This document shows, one piece after another, positions 40,073 through 49,576 of a stretch of DNA of 64,000 bases (position 1 is its first letter; the number at the start of each line of letters is the position of its first letter). The DNA comes from UBA4466 sp963925035 (GTDB taxonomy: Bacteria > Bacteroidota > Bacteroidia > Flavobacteriales_D > Crocinitomicaceae): NCBI GenBank assembly GCA_963925035.1, contig CAWUSK010000031.1, positions 1-64,000 on the forward strand, written 5' to 3'. The notes under the pieces are model-generated. The model did no database searches and was not told the origin of the DNA. It was given only the letters and a program-made list of their open reading frames with translations. A program made the position numbers and the translations under genes.

Positions 40073-42247
40073 ATGAAAATTAAATATTTCGCAGCAATTG
40101 CCTTAATAGGAATAATTCCAACAGTAGTTGCACAGACCTTCAACGTTGAAAAAATATGGAAAGAATATGCTTTTTCCGGAAAGTCAGTTCAAGGATTTCG
40201 ATCCATGAACAACGGAGATTACTTTTCAAAAATCTCAAAGTCAAATGGTCAAGAAGTTGTCTCAAAACATGCTTTTTCAAATTACAATGGTGACGGTGAA
40301 GTTTTGATTAACACTGCAGATATTAAATTCAACGGTGAGAAAATAGCATTTGACGATTACTATTTCAATAGTGATGAAACAAAAGCGTTGTTAACAACCG
40401 AGACTACTCCGATTTACAGACATAGTTATACAGCAGTTTACTACTTATACGATCTTAAAACAAAAAAAACAGAACCACTAGATGAGACTCATCAACCTCA
40501 AACATTAGCGGAGTATTCCCCCAACGGAGATAAAGTGTCTTATATTTTCGAGAATAACTTGTATTTAAAAGACCTCAATACAGGAAAAATAACACAAGTT
40601 ACTAAAGACGGAAAGCGCAATGCAATCATCAACGGTACCACGGATTGGGTGTATGAAGAAGAATTTGCAATCATTAAAGGATATGCTTGGTCACCGGATG
40701 GGAAATACATCGGTTTTTTAAAATTTGATGAAAGTAATGTTAAGGAATTTACCATGACGTACTACAAAGATTTATACCCTGAATTATACACTTTTAAATA
40801 CCCGAAAGCAGGAGAAGACAATTCAAAAGTAAGTATAAACATGTACAGTCTTGCCTCTGACAAAACGGAGAACATTGACTTAGGTGAATACGAATACATT
40901 CCAAGGTTAAAATGGTCTCCTATCGAAAATAAATTGATTGTTCAAACCCTGAATCGTCACCAAAATGAGTTGAAATACCATTTAATCCAAATCAGTAACG
41001 ACAAATTAAGTGCAACTAATTTTTATACTGAGAAATCTGCTACATATATAGACATCGATGATAACTTGTTGATTTTGAATGATGGTAAAACAATTCTTCG
41101 TACGAGCGAAAAAAATGGTTACAACCACATTTACAAACTTTGCGTAGACGGACAAATTACACAAATCACAACTGGAGATTGGGATGTGATTGAGTTTTTG
41201 GGAATTGATGATAAAAACACGACTATTTATTATAGTTCAGCTGAAAATGGAGCAATCAACAAATGTATCTACAAAATAGACCTTACTGGAAAGAAGAAAA
41301 CACTCTTAAGCGCTAAATCAGGATCTAACAACGCAGAGTTTTCCAATGGAATGAATTATTTCATAAAAACATACTCAGATGCAAACACTCCTCCAATCTA
41401 TACTTTGTGCAATAATTCTGGGAAAGAGTTAACAGTCTTAGAAAATAACGCTGGCCTAAAAGCAACAATTGAGAAATATAAGTTCGCAAAAAAAGAATTC
41501 ATCACTTTTAAAGGTCACACTGAGGAATTAAACGGATGGATGATTAAACCGCCCAATTTTGACCCTTCAAAAAAGTACCCTGTTTACATCAATATTTACG
41601 GCGGTCCTGGTTCAAATATGGTCGAAAATTCTTGGGGAGGAATAAATCTAGCTTATCACCAATTATTAGCTCAAAATGGCTATATCGTTGTCTCAGTTGA
41701 TCCAAGAGGAACGATGTATCGAGGAGAGAAATTCAAAAAATCAACGTATTTGCAATTAGGGAAATTAGAAACAGAAGATTTCATAGCGGTTGGAAAAGAA
41801 TTACAATCGTACGCCATTGTTGATCCAACTCGCATCGGAATTATGGGCTGGAGTTATGGTGGATTTATGACTTCACTTGCCATGACGAAAGGCGCGGATA
41901 TTTTTAAAATGGGAATTGCAGTGGCGCCAGTTACGAATTGGAGGTACTACGACAATATTTACACAGAGCGTTTTATGCGCACGCCACAAGAAAACGAAAA
42001 TGGATACGACGATAATTCTCCAATCAATCATGTTGATAAATTAAAAGGAAAATACCTGCTTATACACGGCTCTGGAGATGACAATGTTCATTACCAAAAC
42101 ACAATGGAAATGGTCAATGCGCTTGTTGCCGCTGATAAACAATTTGACCTATTTATCTATCCAAACAAGAACCATGGGATTTATGGTGGTAACACTCGAA
42201 ATCATCTTTTTAAAATGATGTTTGATTACACATTAAAGAATTTATAA
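40073..42247 (+). CDS. Dipeptidyl peptidase IV (S9B family)
   Basis: Periplasmic serine exopeptidase that removes Xaa-Pro or Xaa-Ala dipeptides. The 724-residue protein has a signal peptide (MKIKYFAAIALIGIIPTVVAQ), the DPPIV N-terminal beta-propeller with the substrate-binding double-Glu region (NGTTDWVYEEEFAI), and the alpha/beta hydrolase domain with GWSYGG (catalytic Ser), GSGDDNVHYQN (Asp) and NKNHGI (His). All catalytic residues are present. The frame is open from 40016, but ATG 40073 starts the signal peptide. It is divergent from the nucleic-acid cluster and stands alone; peptide scavenging is the likely role. Confidence 0.95.
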   Translation: MKIKYFAAIALIGIIPTVVAQTFNVEKIWKEYAFSGKSVQGFRSMNNGDYFSKISKSNGQEVVSKHAFSNYNGDGEVLINTADIKFNGEKIAFDDYYFNSDETKALLTTETTPIYRHSYTAVYYLYDLKTKKTEPLDETHQPQTLAEYSPNGDKVSYIFENNLYLKDLNTGKITQVTKDGKRNAIINGTTDWVYEEEFAIIKGYAWSPDGKYIGFLKFDESNVKEFTMTYYKDLYPELYTFKYPKAGEDNSKVSINMYSLASDKTENIDLGEYEYIPRLKWSPIENKLIVQTLNRHQNELKYHLIQISNDKLSATNFYTEKSATYIDIDDNLLILNDGKTILRTSEKNGYNHIYKLCVDGQITQITTGDWDVIEFLGIDDKNTTIYYSSAENGAINKCIYKIDLTGKKKTLLSAKSGSNNAEFSNGMNYFIKTYSDANTPPIYTLCNNSGKELTVLENNAGLKATIEKYKFAKKEFITFKGHTEELNGWMIKPPNFDPSKKYPVYINIYGGPGSNMVENSWGGINLAYHQLLAQNGYIVVSVDPRGTMYRGEKFKKSTYLQLGKLETEDFIAVGKELQSYAIVDPTRIGIMGWSYGGFMTSLAMTKGADIFKMGIAVAPVTNWRYYDNIYTERFMRTPQENENGYDDNSPINHVDKLKGKYLLIHGSGDDNVHYQNTMEMVNALVAADKQFDLFIYPNKNHGIYGGNTRNHLFKMMFDYTLKNL

Positions 42248-42342
42248 AAAATTATACTGATTCTGCTTGATGGTAACAATTTGAAGTGTTAATTTAGTCG
42301 ACAGAATATTACAAATACAAACAACGTACTTTAGGGAATAAA

Positions 42343-43626
42343 ATGAGTGAAACAGCAAAAATAGAATTGGGAGGGCAAACGTATGAGCTTCCAGTTATCG
42401 AAGGGACAGAAAACGAAAAAGCAATTGACATTTCAAAGCTGAGAGATTTATCTGGATACATTACGATAGACAGAGGATATAAAAATACCGGAGCCTGCAT
42501 GAGCGCTATCACTTATCTTGATGGTGAAAATGGAATCCTACGTTACAGAGGATACTCTATTGAACAATTGGCAGAAAAATCAACGTTTTTAGAAGTTTCC
42601 TACCTAACTATTTTTGGTGAGTTGCCAACTGCAGCTCAGTTAACCAAATTCGAAAATGATATTCGCAAATACACATTAGTGAATGAAGAAATGAAAAACA
42701 TCATTGATGGTTTTCCAAGAACTGCTCACCCAATGGGCGTTTTATCTTCGTTGACAAGTGCTTTAACTGCTTTTAATCCTAAAGCTGTTAATGTTGATAA
42801 TGAAAAAGAAATGTACGAAGCAATTTGTAAAACAATGGCAAAATTCTTAGTCATTGCTACATGGACGTACAGAAAAACAATGGGATACCCATTGAATTAT
42901 TATGACAACACACAAGGATACGTAGACAACTTCTTGCGCTTGATGTTTGAAACGCCTTCAGAACCTTATAAAATTGACACTAAAATTTCTAGTGCATTGG
43001 ATAAATTATTCATTCTTCACGCTGATCACGAGCAAAACTGTTCAACTTCAACTGTAAGAATGGTAGGTTCATCTCACGCTGGATTATTCGCATCTATTTC
43101 TTCTGGTGTTTCTGCACTTTGGGGACCACTTCACGGTGGAGCAAATCAAGCTGTATTAGAAATGCTTGAAGCGATTAAAAATGATGGTGGTGACGTTGAG
43201 AAGTATGTTTTAAAAGCAAAAGACAAAGACGATTCTTTCCGTTTGATGGGATTTGGACATAGAGTTTATAAAAACTTTGATCCTCGAGCTAGAATCATCA
43301 AAAAAGCTGCTGATGATGTACTTGAAACATTAGGCGTTGATGATCCGATTTTAGACATCGCTAAAAAATTAGAAAAAGTTGCTTTGGAGGATGAATACTT
43401 CAAATCAAGAAACTTATATCCAAACGTAGATTTCTATTCTGGAATTATTTACCGAGCACTTGGTATTCCAGTTGATATGTTTACAGTAATGTTCGCTATT
43501 GGACGTTTACCAGGTTGGATTGGTCAATGGAAAGAAATGAGAGCAAACAACGAACCTATCGGGAGACCTCGTCAAGTATATACTGGAGAAAACGAAAGAA
43601 ATTACGTTGAGATTTCAAAAAGATAA
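42343..43626 (+). CDS. gltA: Citrate synthase
   Basis: Condenses oxaloacetate with acetyl-CoA at the entry of the TCA cycle. The 427-residue protein is of the hexameric type II length, with an N-terminal beta domain (AKIELGGQTYELPVIEGTE), the catalytic His region LHADHEQNCSTSTVRMVGSS, WGPLHGGANQAVLEML, the second His in GFGHRVYKNFDPRA and the catalytic Asp in YPNVDFYSGI. TACTTTAG, one mismatch from the -7 box, lies 8 nt before the ATG. An intrinsic terminator follows the stop. It is a single-gene unit. Confidence 0.97.
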   Translation: MSETAKIELGGQTYELPVIEGTENEKAIDISKLRDLSGYITIDRGYKNTGACMSAITYLDGENGILRYRGYSIEQLAEKSTFLEVSYLTIFGELPTAAQLTKFENDIRKYTLVNEEMKNIIDGFPRTAHPMGVLSSLTSALTAFNPKAVNVDNEKEMYEAICKTMAKFLVIATWTYRKTMGYPLNYYDNTQGYVDNFLRLMFETPSEPYKIDTKISSALDKLFILHADHEQNCSTSTVRMVGSSHAGLFASISSGVSALWGPLHGGANQAVLEMLEAIKNDGGDVEKYVLKAKDKDDSFRLMGFGHRVYKNFDPRARIIKKAADDVLETLGVDDPILDIAKKLEKVALEDEYFKSRNLYPNVDFYSGIIYRALGIPVDMFTVMFAIGRLPGWIGQWKEMRANNEPIGRPRQVYTGENERNYVEISKR

Positions 43627-43644
43627 TCTACAACTGTAGAACAC

Positions 43645-43679
43645 AAAAAAGCCTGTTAGAAAATCTAACAGGCTTTTTT
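43645..43679 (+). terminator. Intrinsic terminator after gltA
   Basis: AAAAAGCCTGTTAGA pairs with TCTAACAGGCTTTTT around AAA: a perfect 15-bp stem ending in six T. It also serves the convergent methyltransferase gene. Confidence 0.95.
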
Positions 43680-43700
43680 ATTTGATTAAAAAGAAGCTGT

Positions 43701-44921
43701 TTAATTTTCCTCTCCTTGTTCAATACTATATTCTCCTTGCTCAGATTCTGGGTTATTCATATACTTCCCTTTCTTCGAACCTTCATAGATAGAATATTTT
43801 CGGAATGAACATTCTAAATCTCCATTGTACATCTTAATTTTTCTTTCTGGACGTAATCCCACAAATTTGAATGCATCCATATTCGATGATAAAAGCCAAC
43901 AATCAAAACCTTTCATGTCAGTTTTCATCCAATCTCCTATTTGACCATATAATTCTTCAATCTCCTCTCCCATTCTTTCTCCATATGGTGGATTTGACAC
44001 CATAATTCCTGGAGCCGTCAATTCTTTTATTTCAGTAAAAGGCTTAACTTCCGTCTTAACAAATCGACCTATTGACAATCCTCGTAGATTTCTACGCGTT
44101 TTTGTAACCATTTCATCGCTGATATCAGAACCAAGAATTTCACATGGTAATGAAGTCAATCGTGTATTTACTTCCGCTCGAATTGACTCCCATAATTCAG
44201 AATCAAATCCTTCAAAGTTTTTAAATGCATAATGCTGACGTTCCATCATTGAAGGAATATTGGCCGCAAGTAACGCTGCTTCAATTAAAATGGTTCCAGA
44301 ACCACAAAATGGATCTACAAACGTTGATTTTCTATCCCAACCCGACATTCGTATTAATCCTGCTGCAACCACTTCGTTCAATGGTGCAATTCCTATTTCC
44401 TCTCTATAACCTCTTTGAAACAAAGGTGCTCCACTCGTGTTCAAAGAAATTGTTACTACATCTTTATTGATATAAACGTCAAACATCACCTGAGGTGCCT
44501 TAACATTAACATCAGGACGATCATTCATTTTGTTTCTGAACGTATCTGCAATTGCGTCTTTAACTACAAAGAAAGGATATTGAGTATGATTGAACATGTC
44601 CGAAAATACAGCGCCTTTAATTGCAAACGTCTTGTCTATCGAAAAATACTTTGTCCAATCAATTTTCATACATTGATTGTACAAGTCATCTTCGTTTCTA
44701 ATTTTAAACACCTTTACCTCTACTAAAATCGAAATAGCACAGCGTAAATGTAGATTTAAATAATACACATCACGCCAAGTTCCTTTTAGTTGTACAGCGC
44801 GATTCAATCGATCTGTTTTTGAATATCCTAACTCATTTAGCTCTTCAACTAAAACATCTTCTAACCCAAAAATGGTTTTCACCGTTATTGTTAGTAATTT
44901 ACTACTCGCTTCTTCTTTCAA
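43701..44921 (-). CDS. THUMP-domain class I rRNA methyltransferase (RlmL N-terminal-like)
   Basis: Probable 23S rRNA m2G methyltransferase. An N-terminal THUMP domain (VKTIFGLEDVLVEELNELGY, LNRAVQLKGTWRDVYYLNLHLR) is followed by an SAM-binding Rossmann domain with DPFCGSGTILIEAALLAANI and the NPPY motif in VSNPPYGERMGEEIEELY. It corresponds to the RlmL half of E. coli RlmKL. The C-terminus has an extra acidic tail (about 25 residues, NNPESEQGEYSIEQGEEN). The frame is open to ATG 45002, but that part is antisense to the signal peptide and -7 box of the divergent patatin gene. The TTG at 44921 fits the family start better (406 residues); the start is uncertain. Confidence 0.88.
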   Translation of the reverse strand: MKEEASSKLLTITVKTIFGLEDVLVEELNELGYSKTDRLNRAVQLKGTWRDVYYLNLHLRCAISILVEVKVFKIRNEDDLYNQCMKIDWTKYFSIDKTFAIKGAVFSDMFNHTQYPFFVVKDAIADTFRNKMNDRPDVNVKAPQVMFDVYINKDVVTISLNTSGAPLFQRGYREEIGIAPLNEVVAAGLIRMSGWDRKSTFVDPFCGSGTILIEAALLAANIPSMMERQHYAFKNFEGFDSELWESIRAEVNTRLTSLPCEILGSDISDEMVTKTRRNLRGLSIGRFVKTEVKPFTEIKELTAPGIMVSNPPYGERMGEEIEELYGQIGDWMKTDMKGFDCWLLSSNMDAFKFVGLRPERKIKMYNGDLECSFRKYSIYEGSKKGKYMNNPESEQGEYSIEQGEEN

Positions 44922-44930
44922 AATATCTAT

Positions 44931-44938
44931 TAATTTTG
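44931..44938 (+). promoter_or_regulatory. -7 box of the patatin-barrel gene
   Basis: TAATTTTG is a perfect match to TAnnTTTG, 15 nt before TTG 44954. Confidence 0.55.
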
Positions 44939-44953
44939 TACAAAAGAACAAAT

Positions 44954-47242
44954 TTGAAGGCAAACCAACTATATCTATTCCTTTTTTGTTTCGTAATTCC
45001 ATATACGGGAACTACGCAAGAACGAATCGGGCTCGTATTGAGTGGTGGCGGCGCAACCGGATTTGCCCATATTGGAGTACTTAAAGCGCTTGAGGAAAAT
45101 GATATCCCAATCGACTATATTACTGGTACATCGGCTGGGGCGCTTGTAGGAAGTATGTACGCTGCTGGTTATAGTCCCGAAGAAATTGAAGCTTTTGTTC
45201 TCGGTGCAGATTTTCAATTGATGGTAAACGGTGAAGTGCAACCGAATCAACGTTTTATTTTTCGAGAAACTGATTCCGACGCAAGTTTTTTTAACCTCAA
45301 TTTTAAAATTGGTGCCAAAATAAAAAAACTACTTCCTACAAATTTTACATCCTCCACACTACTCGATTATCAAATGTTGAAGATTCTTGGAACCGTTTCT
45401 GCTTCAAATGGAGATGATTTTGATAATTTGTTTGTGCCATTTAGATGTGTTGCTTCTGACGTTGCTAACAAAAAAAGTGTTGTTTTAAAAGATGGACACC
45501 TTAACGAAGCTGTGCGCGCTTCAATGTCATATCCGTTTTATTTTAAACCAATAAAAATAAACGATATCCTACTTTTTGATGGTGGCTTATACAACAACTT
45601 CCCTGCAGACGTGATGTACGAATCCTTTAGTCCCGATTTTATTATCGGTAGTAATGTATCATTCAATGCCGATTTACCAGACCCTGACGACATAATTAGT
45701 CAACTGACAAATATGTTAGTTAGTTACTCTGACTACAATCTACCTTGCGATTATGGCTTAATAATTGAACCCAAAACTAATGTTTCAACATTTGATTTTA
45801 AGGATGTAAAAGATGCCATTGATGACGGATATCGTGCAGCCCTATTAAAAATAGATTCACTAAAAATTCATTTTCAACGACGAAGTAATAAAGCAGATTT
45901 GACAGAAAGGAGAAGAGTCTTTAAGGAGCAAACACAACCAATTAAAGTCACTTCAATCAAAACATTTTCTGATAAAAAAGGTGTTGATTATTCAGGTAGA
46001 TCGATAATAAGAAGAAGAAGAAAAACGGAAATCATTTCTGAAAGCCAACTTGAAAAGCGTTATTTCAGATTAAATGCTGTACCCCAGATAGACTTTTTAT
46101 ACCCGTCCCTTGATTTAAAATCTGATAGTTCGTACAACCTTAATTTGCAAATTCGAAAAGCAAAAGAGTTCACACTTGAATTAGGTGGGCACTTTTCGTC
46201 GAGACCTGTTACAACTGGTTATTTTGGACTTTCTTTCCAGACCGCTGGGAAAATAATGACTCGGACAAAAATTGACGGATACTTCGGTAAGTTTTATGGA
46301 GCAGGTAAGGCAAAGTTCACAATTGAAGTACCTTCTATTTACCCCGTTTCTGTGAGCGCATATTTTACTGTAAACAGATGGGATTATTTCAAAAGTTTCG
46401 CAACATTTTTTGAAGAAGTTAAGCCGTCATTTCTAGTCCAAAACGAAATGTACACGGGTTTGCAAATTGACCATCCAGTTGGTAATACCATTAAAAGTAG
46501 CTTTGATGCTCGATGGTTTGAGTTAAAAGACGAATACTATCAAGACGAAAACTTTACCAATCAAGACACTTCAGACATTACATTGTTTTACGGCGGAGCT
46601 GTACGTTGGAGTTTCATGCAAAACACCCTGAATCGAATTCAATTTGCGTCCAGTGGACACTTGGTTAAATTCAGTGCTCGCTATATTTTCGGGACAGAAC
46701 ATAGCAAATCAGGTAGTACTGGCGAGGTTCCTTACGACTTCCACAAAAAACACTCTTGGATTAATTTAGGTTTAGACTATCAAACTTTTATTGTTGACAA
46801 TAAGATTTTCCATCTTGGACTTCAAGGTCAAGCGGTTTATAACAATCATCCATTGTTTGCAAATTACACGGCAACTTTGCTCTCGATGTCAGAGTCATCC
46901 TTGGTAATAGATGCCCGAACCTACTTTCTTCCGGAATATAGATCGCCACAATTTGTTTCTGGTGGATTTAACGCTATTTTTTCAATCCGAAAGGATGTCG
47001 ACTTTAGAGTTGATGCTTTTGTTTATCAACCGTTCATCCAAGTAACCGAAAACACAGACGGCACATTACAACTATCAAAACTGTTTAAAGGTGGAACTTA
47101 CATGGCATCTTCTTCCATTATTTACCACAGTTTGGTTGGACCACTTCGATTGACATTGAATTACTTCCCAGAACAATCTAGACCACTAGCACTCCAGTTT
47201 AGTTTTGGTTATGTTCTTTTCAACGAACGTGCAATTCGATAA
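44954..47242 (+). CDS. Patatin-like phospholipase with C-terminal outer-membrane barrel
   Basis: A surface or periplasmic lipid acyl hydrolase fused to a BamA/Omp85-type barrel, similar in layout to PlpD. It has a signal peptide (NQLYLFLFCFVIPYTG), then the patatin domain (about 22-320): oxyanion loop SGGGATGFAHIG, nucleophile elbow GTSAG, VASDV and the catalytic Asp in FDGGLYNNFPADVMYE. A linker rich in Arg/Lys (about 345-395) leads to a barrel of about 350 residues ending in Tyr/Phe-rich strands (FSFGYVLF). The TTG start at 44954 is chosen for its -7 box and signal peptide; the open frame reaches back to 44819 over the divergent gene. Length is 763 residues. Confidence 0.88.
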   Translation: MKANQLYLFLFCFVIPYTGTTQERIGLVLSGGGATGFAHIGVLKALEENDIPIDYITGTSAGALVGSMYAAGYSPEEIEAFVLGADFQLMVNGEVQPNQRFIFRETDSDASFFNLNFKIGAKIKKLLPTNFTSSTLLDYQMLKILGTVSASNGDDFDNLFVPFRCVASDVANKKSVVLKDGHLNEAVRASMSYPFYFKPIKINDILLFDGGLYNNFPADVMYESFSPDFIIGSNVSFNADLPDPDDIISQLTNMLVSYSDYNLPCDYGLIIEPKTNVSTFDFKDVKDAIDDGYRAALLKIDSLKIHFQRRSNKADLTERRRVFKEQTQPIKVTSIKTFSDKKGVDYSGRSIIRRRRKTEIISESQLEKRYFRLNAVPQIDFLYPSLDLKSDSSYNLNLQIRKAKEFTLELGGHFSSRPVTTGYFGLSFQTAGKIMTRTKIDGYFGKFYGAGKAKFTIEVPSIYPVSVSAYFTVNRWDYFKSFATFFEEVKPSFLVQNEMYTGLQIDHPVGNTIKSSFDARWFELKDEYYQDENFTNQDTSDITLFYGGAVRWSFMQNTLNRIQFASSGHLVKFSARYIFGTEHSKSGSTGEVPYDFHKKHSWINLGLDYQTFIVDNKIFHLGLQGQAVYNNHPLFANYTATLLSMSESSLVIDARTYFLPEYRSPQFVSGGFNAIFSIRKDVDFRVDAFVYQPFIQVTENTDGTLQLSKLFKGGTYMASSSIIYHSLVGPLRLTLNYFPEQSRPLALQFSFGYVLFNERAIR

Positions 47243-47273
47243 GGATTTATTTATCTTTACAGATAATTTGTTT

Positions 47274-48341
47274 ATGGAAAAAATAATTTGTGGAATACAA
47301 CAAATGGGCATTGGTGTTCCAGATGTACAAGAAATTTGGAAGTGGTATCGAAAATTTTTCGGTATAGATATTCGTGTTTTTGAAGATGCTGCAGAAGCAC
47401 CATTAATGACAATATACACTGGAGGAAAAGTACAATCGCGCACAGCATCACTTGCACTAAGTATGGAAAGTGGTGGTGGATTTGAAATCTGGCAATACAC
47501 TTCGCGAAACACAGAAAAAGCAGTATTTGATATTCAATTGGGAGATTACGGATTGTATTCTTGTCGCATTAAATCGAGAAACGTTCAAAAAACATTTGCT
47601 TATTTCAAAGAAAATGGAGCCAAAATTATTGGTGAATTAAGTAAAACTCCAACTGGAGAATATACGTTTTTCGTAGAAGATCCAAACGGAAATATATTCA
47701 ATATTGTAGAGGGTTCAGGATGGTTTAAAGACACTAAACATCCTTCATGTTGCGGCGCAGTAGCTGGTACAATGATTGGTGTAAGTAACATTGAGAAATC
47801 ACTGACCTTGTATCAAGACATCTTAGGATACGAAACGATCGAATATGATGAAACAGGTGTTTTTGAAGACTTAAAAGGTTTACCTCAAGGAGGTAAACAA
47901 GTACGTAGAGTTCTACTCTCTCATAAAAACGAACGCAGAGGTCCATTTGCAAAATTATTAGGTCCAACACGAATCGAATTAGTTCAATCACTGGAAAGAA
48001 CTGATTGCCGTAAAATATTTGAAAATAGATTTTGGGGTGATTGGGGGTTCATTCACTTATGCTTTGACATTCAAGGAATGGATGTTCTTCAAAAAGAATG
48101 TAAAGAAAAAGGATTTCCTTTTACAGTTGATAGTTCCAATACCTTCGATATGGGAGAAGCTGGCGGCAGATTTTCTTACATCGAAGACCCAGATGGAACT
48201 TGGATTGAGTTTGTAGAAACACATAAAGTTCCAATTATGAAAAAGTTAGGTTGGTACATTCATTTACAAAAAAGAGAACCAGGAAAACATCTACCAACGT
48301 TTATCTTGAAAGCAATGGGGATGAATAAGGTTAAAGATTAG
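47274..48341 (+). CDS. VOC-family (glyoxalase/bleomycin resistance fold) protein, two domains
   Basis: A 355-residue cytoplasmic protein with two vicinal-oxygen-chelate modules (about 6-150 and 160-310): IQQMGIGVPDVQEIWKWYRKFFGIDIRVFED with FFVEDPNGNIFNIVEG in the first, and TMIGVSNIEKSLTLYQDILGYETIEYDETG with FSYIEDPDGTWIEFVETH in the second. The layout fits extradiol-type dioxygenases or lyases of the VOC superfamily; substrate is unknown. The frame is open from 47205 inside the preceding gene, but ATG 47274 gives the family start, and TATCTTTA lies 14 nt before it. It follows the patatin gene closely (31 nt), on the same strand. Confidence 0.85.
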   Translation: MEKIICGIQQMGIGVPDVQEIWKWYRKFFGIDIRVFEDAAEAPLMTIYTGGKVQSRTASLALSMESGGGFEIWQYTSRNTEKAVFDIQLGDYGLYSCRIKSRNVQKTFAYFKENGAKIIGELSKTPTGEYTFFVEDPNGNIFNIVEGSGWFKDTKHPSCCGAVAGTMIGVSNIEKSLTLYQDILGYETIEYDETGVFEDLKGLPQGGKQVRRVLLSHKNERRGPFAKLLGPTRIELVQSLERTDCRKIFENRFWGDWGFIHLCFDIQGMDVLQKECKEKGFPFTVDSSNTFDMGEAGGRFSYIEDPDGTWIEFVETHKVPIMKKLGWYIHLQKREPGKHLPTFILKAMGMNKVKD

Positions 48342-48412
48342 CCATTTAGTTAAATGTAATGACTGTTGATTTATTTGTAAATAGATTAACAACATATTTT
48401 AGTACTTTTGGA

Positions 48413-48420
48413 GAATACTT
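48413..48420 (+). promoter_or_regulatory. -7 box of the DUF4249-like gene, short or no leader
   Basis: TACTTTTG, a perfect TAnnTTTG, ends 7 nt before ATG 48428. Confidence 0.5.
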
Positions 48421-48427
48421 TAGGAAA

Positions 48428-49537
48428 ATGAAAAAAATACATCTCGCATTAATCGCCATAATTGGTTTAGTTTCTCTTCAATCATGTAAAGATGACATTG
48501 AAATCACTGGTGAATTTGTAGAAACAGCAGTTGTATTTGGGCTTTTAGATCAAGCTGATTCATTACAATTTATAAAAATTACCCGTGCTTTTATAGGCCC
48601 TGGTAATGCATTTGATATTGCTCAAATTCCAGATTCTAATTATTTTAATTCTGTAACTGGAACTGTAACAGAGCTTTCAACTGGAAGAAAGTTTACTTTA
48701 AGAGATACCATCGTTCTAAATAAAGATGTAAACGGTTTATTTTATGCGCCTGAGCAGAAATTATACTATTTCGACAATACGCATATCACTTCTACAAATA
48801 CAACTGGAGCACCTTTAGATGAAGCTTCAAAATTTAGATTGGACCTCAACATTAACAATGGTCTTTTCAGTGTAACTGGAGAAACAGAATTAATAACTGG
48901 CCTTTCTTCTAACATAAGCGGTCAAACACAACCTTATAAGTTTGTTGACAATCAAGATCAATTCAAATCTACGACTATCACTGTAAACCAATCTGGAACA
49001 GGAAATCATTTAGCTCATCGATTGAATACAACAGTTGAAATTAATATTGAAGAATTTCAAGGAGCCACTGCGACCCCTAAAAAGTTCATGTGGAATTTAG
49101 GTGATTCTGAAACATCCAGTACAACAGTCGTTTTCACTGCACCTGGAAGTACTTTTTATGAATTGATGAAATCAAATTGCACAAATAATTCTGCAATTAC
49201 TAAACGTAGATTGATTTCAATGAACACGATCATTACTGGTGGCTCAGAGGTTCTTAATCGTTACATTGCATCAACTAAACCAACATCTGGACTAGCACAA
49301 AGTAAACCTGTTTATACAAATCTTGAAGCCTCTGATGGACATCCTGTTGTTGGAATATTCTCTGCTCGAAATACTATTCGCATTGACAAAGTATTTTATG
49401 ATCCAACTGCATCTGGATTCGTAAGATGTCTGGATAAAATCAGTACTTCAAAATTATGTCAAGGAAGCGTTACTGGTCCATTATTATTCTGTAGCCAACA
49501 TACTGCTGATTCAGCAGAGCCTTGGTTTTGTCCTTGA
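48428..49537 (+). CDS. DUF4249-like lipoprotein
   Basis: Outer-membrane-associated lipoprotein of unknown function. The 369-residue protein has a signal peptide and lipobox (MKKIHLALIAIIGLVSLQSC), then a beta-rich domain with VVFGLLDQADSLQFIKITRAFIGPGNA and a later EFQGATATPKKFMWNLGD region. The pattern resembles the DUF4249 family, which in Bacteroidota often accompanies TonB-dependent receptors, but no receptor is adjacent here. The C-terminus carries paired cysteines (CLDKISTSKLC and CSQH...WFCP). The frame is open from 48359, but ATG 48428 starts the signal peptide. Confidence 0.75.
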   Translation: MKKIHLALIAIIGLVSLQSCKDDIEITGEFVETAVVFGLLDQADSLQFIKITRAFIGPGNAFDIAQIPDSNYFNSVTGTVTELSTGRKFTLRDTIVLNKDVNGLFYAPEQKLYYFDNTHITSTNTTGAPLDEASKFRLDLNINNGLFSVTGETELITGLSSNISGQTQPYKFVDNQDQFKSTTITVNQSGTGNHLAHRLNTTVEINIEEFQGATATPKKFMWNLGDSETSSTTVVFTAPGSTFYELMKSNCTNNSAITKRRLISMNTIITGGSEVLNRYIASTKPTSGLAQSKPVYTNLEASDGHPVVGIFSARNTIRIDKVFYDPTASGFVRCLDKISTSKLCQGSVTGPLLFCSQHTADSAEPWFCP

Positions 49538-49564
49538 TATTGCTCTAGTTTTTCTTTTTGTTAC

Positions 49565-49572
49565 TAACTTTA
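49565..49572 (+). promoter_or_regulatory. Probable -7 box of priA, short or no leader
   Basis: TAACTTTA (one mismatch to TAnnTTTG) ends 4 nt before ATG 49577. Confidence 0.4.
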
Positions 49573-49576
49573 GCGT

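Noticed and set aside
44819..44953. Upstream extension of the patatin gene
   Set aside because: It runs antisense through the methyltransferase start and over the perfect -7 box; the signal peptide begins at the TTG at 44954.
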